DNA of 64,000 nt from Achromobacter deleyi. GTDB lineage: Bacteria; Pseudomonadota; Gammaproteobacteria; Burkholderiales; Burkholderiaceae_B. Shown in pieces: positions 54,245 through 63,294 of this stretch (position 1 is its first letter; the number at the start of each line of letters is the position of its first letter). The stretch spans positions 62,001-126,000 of the forward strand of contig NZ_CADIJO010000012.1 of assembly GCF_902859705.1 (NCBI RefSeq), read 5' to 3'. Both the position numbers and the translations under genes were made by a program. A model generated the notes under the pieces. The model was not told the DNA's origin. It saw only the letters and a program-made list of their open reading frames with translations, and did no database searches.

Positions 54245-54985
54245 ATGCCCATTCTTCGCTCCCGATCCCTCCGCCCGGCCCTGGGCCATGGCTCCCGACT
54301 GCTGCGGCGCGGGGTGCCCGCGCTGGCGCTGGCCGCGTGGCTGGCCGGCTGCGCCTCGTCGCCGCCGGTGCATTACTACACGCTGCAGGGGCCGTCGGCC
54401 CCGGCGCCCGCCGTGCCGCGCGCGGCGGCGCCTTTCCTGATCGATGTGCAGGGCGTGAACGTGGCGGCCCAGGCCGACCAGCCGCAGTTGATGGTGCGCA
54501 CGGGCGACGGCAGCGTGTCGGCCCTGTATTCCGAGCGCTGGAGTTCGCCCCTGGGCGATGAAATCCGCGGCGCGCTGTCGGATGCGCTCAAGCATGACCT
54601 GGGCGCGCTGGACGTGCAGGTGGTCAAACCCGGTCCCACCGCGCCGGTCTGGCGCATACAGACCGACGTGCAACGTTTCGACCTGGTCGCGGACCGCATG
54701 GCGCAACTAGATGCCACCTGGCGGGTGCGACCGGTGAACCTGAAGGGCAACGGCCTGCTGTGCCGCAGCGTGGTCACGGTGAATGTGTCCGATGCGGCGG
54801 GCGATTCCGCCGCTGACGGGACCGGGGCCAAGCCGGCGCCGACGTCGGGCGTGCCCGGGTTGGTCGCGGCGCAGCAGCGCGCCGTGGTGGCGCTGGCGGG
54901 CGCCATGGCGTCCGCCATTCGGGGCCAGACGCCCGACAGCGGCGGGGTCGTGCAGATGCTGGGGTGTTCGCCACTGCCGGATTGA
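54245..54985 (+). CDS. pqiC: PqiC, outer-membrane lipoprotein
   Basis: 246 aa, DUF330/YmbA family. The N-terminal part has a long basic region then the lipobox LAGC (Cys36). The mature protein begins ASSPPVHYYTLQGPS, and the fold continues with LMVRTGDGSVSALYSERWSSPLGDEIRGALSDAL, the usual ABC-type auxiliary lipoprotein shape. It anchors the PqiB needle at the outer membrane. The start is 4 bases after the pqiB stop, with AGGAACTG upstream. The 30 residues before the lipobox are long for a signal peptide. Confidence 0.93.
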   Translation: MPILRSRSLRPALGHGSRLLRRGVPALALAAWLAGCASSPPVHYYTLQGPSAPAPAVPRAAAPFLIDVQGVNVAAQADQPQLMVRTGDGSVSALYSERWSSPLGDEIRGALSDALKHDLGALDVQVVKPGPTAPVWRIQTDVQRFDLVADRMAQLDATWRVRPVNLKGNGLLCRSVVTVNVSDAAGDSAADGTGAKPAPTSGVPGLVAAQQRAVVALAGAMASAIRGQTPDSGGVVQMLGCSPLPD

Positions 54986-55045
54986 GCGGATTCGCCCGTT
55001 AAAAAGGGCCAGGGCGCTTGTCAAAAACCCGCCATGATCTCAACC

Positions 55046-55065
55046 GGTTAACCCTAGGGTTAACC
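55046..55065. promoter_or_regulatory. Perfect 20-bp palindrome upstream of putA
   Basis: GGTTAACCCTAGGGTTAACC is fully self-complementary and lies 106 bases before the putA ATG. Its TAACCCT half-site recurs in the inverted repeat at 59007-59030 just after putA. Likely a regulator site. Confidence 0.6.
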
Positions 55066-55078
55066 TTAGTACAAACCC

Positions 55079-55088
55079 GGTTGCAACC
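55079..55088. promoter_or_regulatory. PutA-type operator box upstream of putA
   Basis: GGTTGCAACC, a perfect 10-bp palindrome containing GTTGCA, the core bound by the ribbon-helix-helix domain of Escherichia PutA. About 80 bases before the putA start, fitting autorepression. Confidence 0.6.
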
Positions 55089-55170
55089 TGATTAGCATAC
55101 GGTCCTACCGATGCTGGGCCCCACTGTGGGCCCGGTATGACCTTTGCCATGCGACAGGAAGCAATCTCTT

Positions 55171-58100
55171 ATGGCCAGCACCACCCTCGGCGTCAAAGTC
55201 GATGACGCGCTACGCGACCGCCTGAAGGCCGCCGCACAAAAGCTCAACTGCACGCCGCACTGGCTGCACAAGCAGGCAATCCTCGCCTACCTGGACAAGA
55301 TCGAGCGTGGCCACCTGCCCGCCGAAATGTCCCATCTGGGCGGGGAAGAAGGCGCCGACGACGAGAGCGGCGAACATCCCGCCGCCGCCACGCCGCCGTT
55401 CTACGAGTTTGGCCAGGACGTGCAGCCGCAATCGGTGCTGCGCGCGGCCATCACGGCGGCGTATCGCCGCCCCGAGCCGGAATGCGTGCCGTTGCTGCTG
55501 GGCCAGGCCCGCATGCCGAACCTGGAAAAGGTGCATGCGATGGCCACCGACCTGGTCAAGAAGCTGCGCGGCAAGCGCACCGGCGGCGGGGTCGAGGGGC
55601 TGATCCAGGAATTCTCGCTGTCCAGCCAGGAAGGCGTGGCGCTGATGTGCCTGGCCGAGGCGCTGCTGCGCATTCCCGACCGTGCCACGCGCGACGCGCT
55701 GATCCGCGACAAGGTCGCCCGCGGCGACTGGAAGTCGCACATGGGCGGCTCGCAATCGCTGTTCGTCAACGCCGCGACCTGGGGGCTGATGATCACCGGC
55801 AAGCTGGTGGCCGTGAGCAGCGAGCAGTCGCTGTCCAAGGCGCTGACGCGCCTGATCGGCAAGGGCGGCGAGCCGCTGGTGCGCAAGGGCGTGAACATGG
55901 CCATGCGCATGATGGGCGAGCAGTTCGTGTCGGGTCAGACCATTTCCGAAGCGCTGGCCAACAACCGCAAGATGGAAAGCCGCGGTTTCCGCTATTCGTA
56001 CGACATGCTGGGCGAAGCGGCCACCACGGCCGAAGACGCGGATCGCTATTACGCGTCGTACGAGCAGGCCATCCATGCCATCGGCAAGGCGGCGGCCGGC
56101 CGTGGCATCTATGAAGGCCCGGGCATCTCGATCAAGCTGTCGGCGCTGCACCCGCGTTATTCCCGCGCCCAACGCGAACGCGTCATGGCTGAACTGCTGC
56201 CGCGCGTGAAGGCGTTGACGATCCTGGCGCGCAGCTACGACATCGGCCTGAACATCGATGCCGAAGAAGCCGACCGCCTGGAAATCTCGCTGGATCTGCT
56301 GGAAGCGCTGTGCTTCACCCCTGAGCTGGAAGGCTGGAGCGGCATCGGCTTTGTCATCCAGGCCTACCAGAAGCGCGCGCCGTTCGTCATTGACTATGTC
56401 ATCGACCTGGCCCGCCGCAGCCGCCACCGCGTGATGGTGCGCCTGGTCAAGGGCGCCTACTGGGACAGCGAGATCAAGCGCGCCCAGGTCGACGGCCTGG
56501 AAGGCTATCCCGTCTACACCCGCAAGGTCTACACCGACGTGGCCTACCTGGCCTGCGCCCGCAAGCTGCTGGGCGCGCCGGAAGCCGTGTACCCGCAGTT
56601 CGCCACGCACAACGCCTACACGCTGGCGGCGATCTACCAGCTGGCCGGCCAGAACTACTACCCGGGCCAGTACGAATTCCAATGCCTGCACGGCATGGGC
56701 GAGCCGCTGTACGACGAAGTGGTGGGCCCGCTGGCCCAAGGCAAGCTGAACCGCCCGTGCCGCATCTATGCGCCGGTCGGCACGCACGAAACGCTGCTGG
56801 CGTACCTGGTGCGCCGCCTGCTCGAAAACGGCGCCAACACCTCGTTCGTGAACCTGATCGGCGACGACAGCATTCCCGTCGAAACGCTGGTGGCCGATCC
56901 GGTGGACGCGGCCTCGCGCATCGTGCCGCTGGGCGCGCCGCACGAGAAGATTCCGCTGCCGCGCGAGCTTTACGGCAATCCGCAGCAAGGGGCGCGCGCC
57001 AATTCGGCCGGCCTGGACCTGAGCAACGAACATCGCCTGGGGTCGCTGTCGGCCGCGTTGTTGACCAGCGCCGCCACGCCCTGGCGCGCCGAGCCGATGC
57101 TGGGCGAGGGCGCCGATGCCTGGGATGCGGCCCGCGCGATCGAAGTGCGCAACCCCGCCAACCTGCGCGACATCGTGGGCCACGTGATCGAAGCCAACGG
57201 CGAGGAAGCCGAGGCCGCCTTGCGCGCCGCGGCCAATACGGCGCCCATCTGGCAATCGACGCCGGTGGCCGAGCGTGCGCAATGCCTGCGCCGCGCCGCC
57301 CAGTTGCTGGAAGAGCAGATGCAGACCCTGCTGGGCCTGATCGTGCGCGAAGCCGGCAAGTCGCTGCCCAATGCCATCGCCGAAGTGCGCGAGGCCGTGG
57401 ACTTCCTGCGCTACTACGCGGACCAGGCCGAGCGCGAGTTCGGCAACGACACGCACCGCCCGCTGGGCACGGTGCTGTGCATCAGCCCGTGGAACTTCCC
57501 GCTGGCCATCTTCACCGGCCAGGTGGCCGCTGCCCTGGCGGCCGGCAATACCGTGCTGGCCAAGCCCGCCGAACAGACGCCGCTGATCGCGGCGCAGGCG
57601 GTGGCGATCCTGCGCGCGGCCGGCGTGCCGGCCGGCGCGGTGCAGCTGTTGCCCGGCCGCGGCGAAACCGTGGGCGCGCAACTGGTGGCCAGCCCCGGCA
57701 TTCGCGGCGTGATGTTCACCGGGTCCACCGACGTGGCCCGCATCATCGCGCGCACGCTGGCCGACCGCCTGGATGACGACGGCCACACCATTCCGCTGAT
57801 CGCCGAAACCGGCGGCCAGAACGCCATGGTGGTGGACTCGTCGGCGCTGTCCGAGCAGGTGGTGTTCGACGTGCTGAGTTCGGCTTTTGACTCGGCCGGC
57901 CAGCGCTGCTCGGCGCTGCGCGTGCTGTGCGTGCAGGAAGACAACGCCGACCACGTGCTGACCATGCTGCGCGGCGCGATGCGCGAACTGAGCGTGGGCA
58001 ACCCCGACCGCCTGTCGGTGGACGTGGGCCCGGTGATTGACACCGAAGCCCGCAACGGGATCCAGCGCCATATCGACGCGATGCGCACGGCAGGCCACCG

Positions 58101-58992
58101 GGTCGACCAGGCCGAACTGAACGGCGAATGCCGCCAGGGTACGTTCGTGGCGCCCACCATCATCGAAATCGACACGGTCAGCGAATTGACGCGCGAAGTG
58201 TTCGGCCCGGTGCTGCACGTGGTGCGCTACAAGCGCGAGGAACTGGACGCCTTGCTGGATGCCATCAACGGCACCGGCTACGGCCTGACTTTCGGCGTGC
58301 ATACCCGCATCGATGAAACCATCGCCCACGTGACCGGCCAGGTCCATGCGGGCAACGTCTACGTCAACCGCAACATCGTGGGCGCCGTGGTGGGCGTGCA
58401 GCCGTTCGGCGGCGAATGCCTGTCGGGCACGGGCCCCAAGGCCGGCGGCCCGCTGTATATGTACCGCCTGCTCGGCACGCGCCCCGACGGCCTGCCGCCC
58501 GCGCTGGATCCGGCGGCGCCGTTGCCGCAGCGCATCGCGCTGCCGGGCCCCACGGGCGAGACCAATACCTATATGGTCGAACCGCGTGGCGCCGTGTACT
58601 GCGTGGCGGCCACCGAGGCGGGCGCGCGGGCGCAGTGGTCGGCGGCGCGCCTGACCGGCAACCACGCCTGGTTCGCGGACACGCCCGCAGCCCAGGCGCT
58701 GCTGGCCGGGCTGGATGCCGAGCAGCAGGGCCAGGCCGGCATCCTGGCCGATGCCGAAGTCGACCAGGCCGATTACCAGGCGGTGCTGTTCGAGGGTGAT
58801 GGCGATGCCTTGCGCACGCTGAATCAGCGCATTGCACAGCGTCCTGGCGCTATTCTGGCGGTGCATGGACTGACGTCGGACGCGCTGGCGGCGGGCGCGG
58901 CTTACGTGCCGGAACGCCTCTTGACCGAGCGATCCATCAGCGTCAATACGGCCGCGGCCGGCGGCAACGCCAGCCTCATGACCATCGGCTGA
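55171..58992 (+). CDS. putA: Trifunctional PutA: proline dehydrogenase, P5C dehydrogenase, DNA-binding repressor
   Basis: 1273 aa. An N-terminal ribbon-helix-helix (residues 1-48, TTLGVKVDDALRDRLKAAAQKLNCTPHWLHKQAI) gives proline-sensitive DNA binding. The FAD-dependent proline dehydrogenase barrel (about 190-560) has FRYSYDMLGEAA, GISIKLSALHPRY and FATHNAYTL. The P5C dehydrogenase domain (about 640-1120) has the nucleophile Cys913 in SAGQRCSALR and Glu in AETGGQN. A C-terminal domain closes the substrate tunnel. It oxidises proline to glutamate at the membrane. ATG 55171 follows AGGAAG. Operator-like boxes lie upstream and downstream. Confidence 0.97.
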   Translation: MASTTLGVKVDDALRDRLKAAAQKLNCTPHWLHKQAILAYLDKIERGHLPAEMSHLGGEEGADDESGEHPAAATPPFYEFGQDVQPQSVLRAAITAAYRRPEPECVPLLLGQARMPNLEKVHAMATDLVKKLRGKRTGGGVEGLIQEFSLSSQEGVALMCLAEALLRIPDRATRDALIRDKVARGDWKSHMGGSQSLFVNAATWGLMITGKLVAVSSEQSLSKALTRLIGKGGEPLVRKGVNMAMRMMGEQFVSGQTISEALANNRKMESRGFRYSYDMLGEAATTAEDADRYYASYEQAIHAIGKAAAGRGIYEGPGISIKLSALHPRYSRAQRERVMAELLPRVKALTILARSYDIGLNIDAEEADRLEISLDLLEALCFTPELEGWSGIGFVIQAYQKRAPFVIDYVIDLARRSRHRVMVRLVKGAYWDSEIKRAQVDGLEGYPVYTRKVYTDVAYLACARKLLGAPEAVYPQFATHNAYTLAAIYQLAGQNYYPGQYEFQCLHGMGEPLYDEVVGPLAQGKLNRPCRIYAPVGTHETLLAYLVRRLLENGANTSFVNLIGDDSIPVETLVADPVDAASRIVPLGAPHEKIPLPRELYGNPQQGARANSAGLDLSNEHRLGSLSAALLTSAATPWRAEPMLGEGADAWDAARAIEVRNPANLRDIVGHVIEANGEEAEAALRAAANTAPIWQSTPVAERAQCLRRAAQLLEEQMQTLLGLIVREAGKSLPNAIAEVREAVDFLRYYADQAEREFGNDTHRPLGTVLCISPWNFPLAIFTGQVAAALAAGNTVLAKPAEQTPLIAAQAVAILRAAGVPAGAVQLLPGRGETVGAQLVASPGIRGVMFTGSTDVARIIARTLADRLDDDGHTIPLIAETGGQNAMVVDSSALSEQVVFDVLSSAFDSAGQRCSALRVLCVQEDNADHVLTMLRGAMRELSVGNPDRLSVDVGPVIDTEARNGIQRHIDAMRTAGHRVDQAELNGECRQGTFVAPTIIEIDTVSELTREVFGPVLHVVRYKREELDALLDAINGTGYGLTFGVHTRIDETIAHVTGQVHAGNVYVNRNIVGAVVGVQPFGGECLSGTGPKAGGPLYMYRLLGTRPDGLPPALDPAAPLPQRIALPGPTGETNTYMVEPRGAVYCVAATEAGARAQWSAARLTGNHAWFADTPAAQALLAGLDAEQQGQAGILADAEVDQADYQAVLFEGDGDALRTLNQRIAQRPGAILAVHGLTSDALAAGAAYVPERLLTERSISVNTAAAGGNASLMTIG

Positions 58993-59006
58993 GCGTGACC
59001 GAGGGG

Positions 59007-59030
59007 TAACCCTTGGGCAACCAAGGGTTA
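59007..59030. promoter_or_regulatory. Inverted repeat between putA and the liv-type operon
   Basis: TAACCCTTGG (59007-59016), loop GCAA, CCAAGGGTTA (59021-59030): 10 perfect pairs. It could be the putA terminator, but it lacks a T-run and shares its TAACCCT half-site with the palindrome at 55046-55065, so a regulator site is an alternative. Confidence 0.5.
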
Positions 59031-59047
59031 TCTCCAATATCTAGCGA

Positions 59048-59078
59048 GGTTGCACTGGAAGCAAAATCCGGTCGCACC
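59048..59078 (+). promoter_or_regulatory. PutA-type operator boxes upstream of the liv-type operon
   Basis: GGTTGCAC (59048-59055) contains the exact GTTGCA core, and GGTCGCACC (59070-59078) is a one-change copy 21 bases later. Both lie 100-130 bases before the binding-protein start. Confidence 0.45.
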
Positions 59079-59180
59079 TGAAGTTCGATTGCGGCAACCC
59101 GGCAATTGGATTCAAACAGAAAAGCCTGGCCCAAAAGCCCAGGAATAACAAAGCCTCATCCGACATACCGGAGGATACCC

Positions 59181-60326
59181 ATGAAGTTTCGCACCACTTT
59201 GAAGCTTGTCGCCGCCGGCATCGCCGCCGCCAGCATGGCCGCCGCTGCCCAGGCCGCCGACGTCAAGTTCGGCTTTGCCGCGCCGCTGACCGGTCCCCAG
59301 TCGCATTACGGCGAAGACATGCAGAACGGTCTGAACCTGGCGCTGGAAGAAGCCAACAAGAAGGGCATCAAGATCGACGGCCAGCCGGCCAAGTTCGTGC
59401 TGGTGTCGCGTGATGACCAGGCCGACCCGCGCGTGGGTGTGCAGGTTGCGCAGCAACTGGTCGACGAGAACGTCGTCGGCATCCTGGGTCACTTCAATTC
59501 GGGCACCACGATCCCCGCGTCGCGCGTCTACCATGAAGCCGGCCTGCCGCAGATCGCCATGGCCACGTCGCCCGAATACACCAAGCAGGGCTACGAAACC
59601 ACGTTCCGCATGATGACCAGCGACACCCAGCAGGGCGCCGCGGTCGGCAAGTTCATGGTGCAAAGCCTGAAGGCCAAGAAGGTCGCGATCATCGACGACC
59701 GCACCGCCTACGGCCAAGGCCTGGCGGACGAAGTCGAGAAGGCCGTCAAGGCCGCCGGCGGCCAGGTGGTTCGCCGCGAATACACGACCGACAAGGCCAA
59801 CGACTTCACGGCCATCCTGACCAACATCAAGGGCTCGGCGCCCGACGCCATCTTCTACGGCGGCCTGGATGCGCAGTCCGGCCCCATGAAGCGCCAATTG
59901 GCCACGCTGGGCCTGAAGTCGCCGCTGGTTTCGGGTGAAATGACCCGCAGCGACACCTTCATCAAGCTGGCTGGCGACGCCGCCGATGGCACCTTTGCCT
60001 CGCTGGCCGGCGTGCCGCTGGACAAGATGGCCGCGGGCAAGGATTTCGAAAAGCGCTACCAGGAACGCTTCAAGAAGGCCCCCGGCGTGTACGCGCCCTA
60101 CGCCTATGACGGCGCCTGGAACATGATCAGCGCCATCGAAGCCGCCGGCTCGGCCAAGCCCGAGAAGTACCTGCCGGAACTGGCCAAGCTGAACCGCAAG
60201 GGCGCCACCAGCGAACACATCGCCTACGACAAGAACGGCGATCTGAAGGAAATCTCGGTCACCATCTACGAAGTCAAGAATGGCAAGTGGGAGATGGTCG
60301 AGACGATGGTCAGCCAGGCCAACTGA
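59181..60326 (+). CDS. livK: Branched-chain amino-acid ABC transporter, periplasmic binding protein
   Basis: 381 aa. The signal peptide (1-25, MKFRTTLKLVAAGIAAASMAAAAQA) precedes the mature start ADVKFGFAAPLTGPQSHYGEDMQNG. Type I periplasmic-binding fold marks are LVSRDDQADPRVGVQVAQQLVDENVVGILGHFNSGTTIPASRVY, the ligand-site Ser/Thr after GHFNSG, and DRTAYGQGLADEVEKAVKA. Members bind Leu/Ile/Val or other amino acids. GGAGG precedes ATG 59181. First gene of a five-gene importer operon. The adjacent putA and its boxes make a broader or proline-linked ligand possible. Confidence 0.94.
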   Translation: MKFRTTLKLVAAGIAAASMAAAAQAADVKFGFAAPLTGPQSHYGEDMQNGLNLALEEANKKGIKIDGQPAKFVLVSRDDQADPRVGVQVAQQLVDENVVGILGHFNSGTTIPASRVYHEAGLPQIAMATSPEYTKQGYETTFRMMTSDTQQGAAVGKFMVQSLKAKKVAIIDDRTAYGQGLADEVEKAVKAAGGQVVRREYTTDKANDFTAILTNIKGSAPDAIFYGGLDAQSGPMKRQLATLGLKSPLVSGEMTRSDTFIKLAGDAADGTFASLAGVPLDKMAAGKDFEKRYQERFKKAPGVYAPYAYDGAWNMISAIEAAGSAKPEKYLPELAKLNRKGATSEHIAYDKNGDLKEISVTIYEVKNGKWEMVETMVSQAN

Positions 60327-60380
60327 GGCTGCTGCACCCGGCCAGGTCGCGGCTGCGCCGCCCCTGGCCATTGACACCCG

Positions 60381-60400
60381 CCCGCGCCGCCCGGCGCGGG
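60381..60400 (+). promoter_or_regulatory. GC hairpin between the binding-protein and permease genes
   Basis: CCCGCGCC (60381-60388), loop GCCC, GGCGCGGG (60393-60400) in the 156-base gap. Such a stem often protects the upstream message and gives more binding protein than permease. Confidence 0.5.
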
Positions 60401-60482
60401 GGTGCGCCACAACGGTGGCGGCCCCGCGGGTGCGCCGCGCGCGAGATGCGCGCGATTTTTCCAGGCTTATTCTGCGGCCCCT

Positions 60483-61412
60483 ATGGATATCTTCATTCAA
60501 CAACTGATTAACGGCGTCACGCTCGGCAGCGTGTACGCCCTGGTCGCCCTTGGCTACACCATGGTGTACGGCATCATCGGGCTGATCAACTTCGCGCATG
60601 GCGATGTCGTCATGATCGGCGCGATGGCCGCGACGACGATCGCCATCTCGCTGGTGGGCGGCGATCCGTCCACGTCCGCGTTCGTGGTGCTGGGCCTGGG
60701 CCTGCTGGTGTCCGTGCCGCTGTGCATGGCGGTGGGCTGGACGGCCGAGCGCGTGGCCTACCGGCCGCTGCGCCGGGCACCACGCCTGGCCGCGCTGATC
60801 ACCGCCATCGGCGTGTCGATCATCCTGCAGAACGTGGCGATGATGGGCTGGGGCCGCAACTACCTGAACTTTCCGCAGGTGTTGACCCCGCAGGTGTTCG
60901 AGATCTTCGGCGCCCGCATGAGCACGCTGCAGATCGCCATCGTGGTGATCGCCGCGCTGATCATGGGCGGCCTGCTGGCGGTGGTGCACAAGACCCGCCT
61001 GGGTACCGCGATGCGCGCCACCGCGCAGAACCGCGAAGTGGCCGGTCTGATGGGCGTGAACATCAACACCGTCATTTCGGCGGCGTTCCTGATCGGTTCG
61101 GCGCTGGCCGCCGTGGCCGGCATGATGGTCGCCACCTACTACGGCGTGTCGCAGTACACCATGGGCTTCATGCTGGGGCTGAAGGCCTTCACGGCCGCGG
61201 TGCTGGGCGGCATCGGCAACCTGGTCGGTGCGATGGCCGGGGGCCTGTTGCTGGGCATCATCGAATCGCTGGGCGCCGGCTACATCGGCGACCTGACCGG
61301 CGGTTTCCTGGGCAGCCACTACCAGGACGTTTTCGCGTTCTTCGTGCTGGTGCTGGTGCTGATCTTCCGTCCGTCCGGCCTGCTGGGCGAGCGCGTGGGA
61401 GACCGGGCATGA
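60483..61412 (+). CDS. livH: Branched-chain amino-acid ABC transporter permease LivH
   Basis: 309 aa with about eight membrane helices. Start MDIFIQQLINGVTLGSVYALVALGYTMVYGIIGLINFAHGDVVMIGA is the typical LivH N-terminus. The coupling loop is YRPLRRAPRLAALITAIGVSIIL and the EAA-like RATAQNREVAGLMGVNINTVISAAFLIGSALAAVAGMM. The stop overlaps the livM start (ATGA). ATG 60483 has little ribosome site of its own. Confidence 0.95.
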   Translation: MDIFIQQLINGVTLGSVYALVALGYTMVYGIIGLINFAHGDVVMIGAMAATTIAISLVGGDPSTSAFVVLGLGLLVSVPLCMAVGWTAERVAYRPLRRAPRLAALITAIGVSIILQNVAMMGWGRNYLNFPQVLTPQVFEIFGARMSTLQIAIVVIAALIMGGLLAVVHKTRLGTAMRATAQNREVAGLMGVNINTVISAAFLIGSALAAVAGMMVATYYGVSQYTMGFMLGLKAFTAAVLGGIGNLVGAMAGGLLLGIIESLGAGYIGDLTGGFLGSHYQDVFAFFVLVLVLIFRPSGLLGERVGDRA

Positions 61413-62497
61413 GCGGCGCCATGAAACACAGCGGGCTGTCGACCCGCAACCTGATCGGCATTGCGCTGATCGGCATCGTGCTGGCGGTGCTGCCGTTCGT
61501 GATCGGCATGGCCGGCCAGAGCTGGGTCCGCATCCTGAACTTCGCGTTGCTGTACGTGATGCTGTCGCTGGGCCTGAACATCGTGGTGGGCTTTGCCGGG
61601 CTGCTGGACCTGGGCTATATCGCGTTCTATGCGGTGGGCGCCTACACCTGGGCGCTGCTGGCTTCGCCGCACTTCGGGCTGCACCTGCCGTTCTGGGCGA
61701 TCCTGCCGATCGCGCTGGCGGTGGCATGCCTGTTCGGGGTGCTGCTGGGGGCGCCGACGCTGAAATTGCGGGGCGACTACCTGGCCATCGTGACGTTGGG
61801 GTTTGGCGAGATCATCCGCATCTTCCTGAACAACCTGAACGCACCGGTCAACATCACCAACGGGCCGCAGGGCATCAACCGCATCGATACGTTCAAGGTG
61901 GGCGAATTCGCGTTCGGCCGCACGGAAAGCCTGCTGGGCATCCGCGTGACCGGGCCGGAGAAGTACTACTACCTGCTGTTGGCGCTGACGCTCATCATCA
62001 TCCTGGTGTGCGTGCGCCTGCAGAATTCGCGCATCGGCCGCGCCTGGGAAGCGATTCGTGAAGACGAGATCGCGGCCAAGGCCATGGGCATCAATACCCG
62101 CAACATCAAGCTGCTGGCCTTTGCCATGGGCGCTTCGTTCGGCGGCGTGGCGGGCGCGCTGTTCGCGTCGATGCAGGGCTTTGTCAGCCCCGAGAGCTTC
62201 TCGCTGATGGAATCCATTTCCATCCTGTGCATGGTGGTGCTGGGCGGCATGGGGCATATCCCCGGCGTGATCCTGGGCGCCCTGATCCTGGCCGCATTGC
62301 CCGAGTTCCTGCGGGCCGTGGTCGAACCGGTGCAGCACATGCTGTTCGGCGCCGTAGTGCTGGACCCCGAAGGCATCCGCATGCTGCTGTTCGGCCTGGC
62401 CATGGTGTGCGTCATGCTGTTCCGCCCCGCGGGCCTGTGGCCGTCGGCCGTGCGCAAGCGCGAGCTGGCCACCAAGACCCAGGGAGGTGCGGCATGA
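61409..62497 (+). CDS. livM: Branched-chain amino-acid ABC transporter permease LivM
   Basis: 362 aa, about ten helices. Family marks are VMLSLGLNIVVGFAGLLDLGYIAFYAVGAYTWALLA, LKLRGDYLAIVTLGFGEIIRIFLNNL, NGPQGINRI, and the coupling segment SRIGRAWEAIREDEIAAKAMGINTRNIKLLAFAMGASFGGVAGALFA. ATG 61409 overlaps the livH stop, an internal ATG at 61421 is an alternative, and its stop overlaps the livG start. Pairs with LivH as the translocation pore. Confidence 0.95.
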   Translation: MSGAMKHSGLSTRNLIGIALIGIVLAVLPFVIGMAGQSWVRILNFALLYVMLSLGLNIVVGFAGLLDLGYIAFYAVGAYTWALLASPHFGLHLPFWAILPIALAVACLFGVLLGAPTLKLRGDYLAIVTLGFGEIIRIFLNNLNAPVNITNGPQGINRIDTFKVGEFAFGRTESLLGIRVTGPEKYYYLLLALTLIIILVCVRLQNSRIGRAWEAIREDEIAAKAMGINTRNIKLLAFAMGASFGGVAGALFASMQGFVSPESFSLMESISILCMVVLGGMGHIPGVILGALILAALPEFLRAVVEPVQHMLFGAVVLDPEGIRMLLFGLAMVCVMLFRPAGLWPSAVRKRELATKTQGGAA

Positions 62498-63294
62498 GCA
62501 AACTGCTGCAAGCCCAGGGCCTGGGCAAGCGTTTCGGCGGCCTGCAGGCCTTGTCGGACGTCAGCTTCGATATCGAGCAGGGCGAGATCTACGGCCTGAT
62601 CGGCCCGAACGGCGCGGGCAAGACCACGCTGTTCAACGTGCTGACCGGCCTGTACATCCCCGAAGACGGTTCGTGCACGTTCAACGGCCAATCGATGTCG
62701 GGCAAGAAGCCGCACGAGGTGGCGCACGCAGGCCTGGCGCGCACCTTCCAGAACATCCGCCTGTTCGCCAACCTGAGCGCGATCGAGAACGTGATGATCG
62801 GCCGCCACATGCGTACCCGCGCCGGTGTGCTGGGCGCCGTGTTCCGCACCCGCGGTACGCGCGCCGAAGAGGCCGCCATCGAGGCCCGCGCGCAGGAACT
62901 GCTGGATTACGTGGGCATCGGCCACCGCGCCAACGACGTGGCGCGCTCGCTGCCTTACGGCGACCAGCGCCGCCTGGAAATCGCCCGCGCGCTGGCGACC
63001 GATCCGAAGCTGCTGGCGCTGGATGAACCGGCCGCCGGCATGAACGCGTCGGAAACCGTGGTGCTGCGCAAGCTGATCGAAAAGATCCGCGGTGACGGCG
63101 TGACGGTGCTGCTGATCGAACACGACATGAAATTGGTCATGGGCCTGTGCGATCGCGTGCTGGTGCTGGAATACGGCAAGGTGCTGGCCATGGGCAAACC
63201 CGCCCAGGTGCAGCGCGACCCCAAGGTCATCGAAGCGTATCTGGGCGCGGGCGCCGCCCAGGATCCGCTGATTCATCAGGAGCGCCCGGCATGA
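62494..63294 (+). CDS. livG: Branched-chain amino-acid ABC transporter ATPase LivG
   Basis: 266 aa. Walker A GPNGAGKTTLFNVLTG (about 37-52), Q-loop region ARTFQNIRLF, signature LPYGDQRRLEIARALATDPKLLALDEPAAGMN (the LSGGQ position reads LPYGDQ as usual in LivG), H-loop LLIEHDMKLV. Start overlaps the livM stop. Together with LivF it powers the importer. Confidence 0.95.
   Translation: MSKLLQAQGLGKRFGGLQALSDVSFDIEQGEIYGLIGPNGAGKTTLFNVLTGLYIPEDGSCTFNGQSMSGKKPHEVAHAGLARTFQNIRLFANLSAIENVMIGRHMRTRAGVLGAVFRTRGTRAEEAAIEARAQELLDYVGIGHRANDVARSLPYGDQRRLEIARALATDPKLLALDEPAAGMNASETVVLRKLIEKIRGDGVTVLLIEHDMKLVMGLCDRVLVLEYGKVLAMGKPAQVQRDPKVIEAYLGAGAAQDPLIHQERPA

Noticed and set aside
55210-59037. Minus-strand open frame of 1275 codons opposite putA
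   Set aside because: Mirror of putA with the same antisense composition, and no start context or motif.
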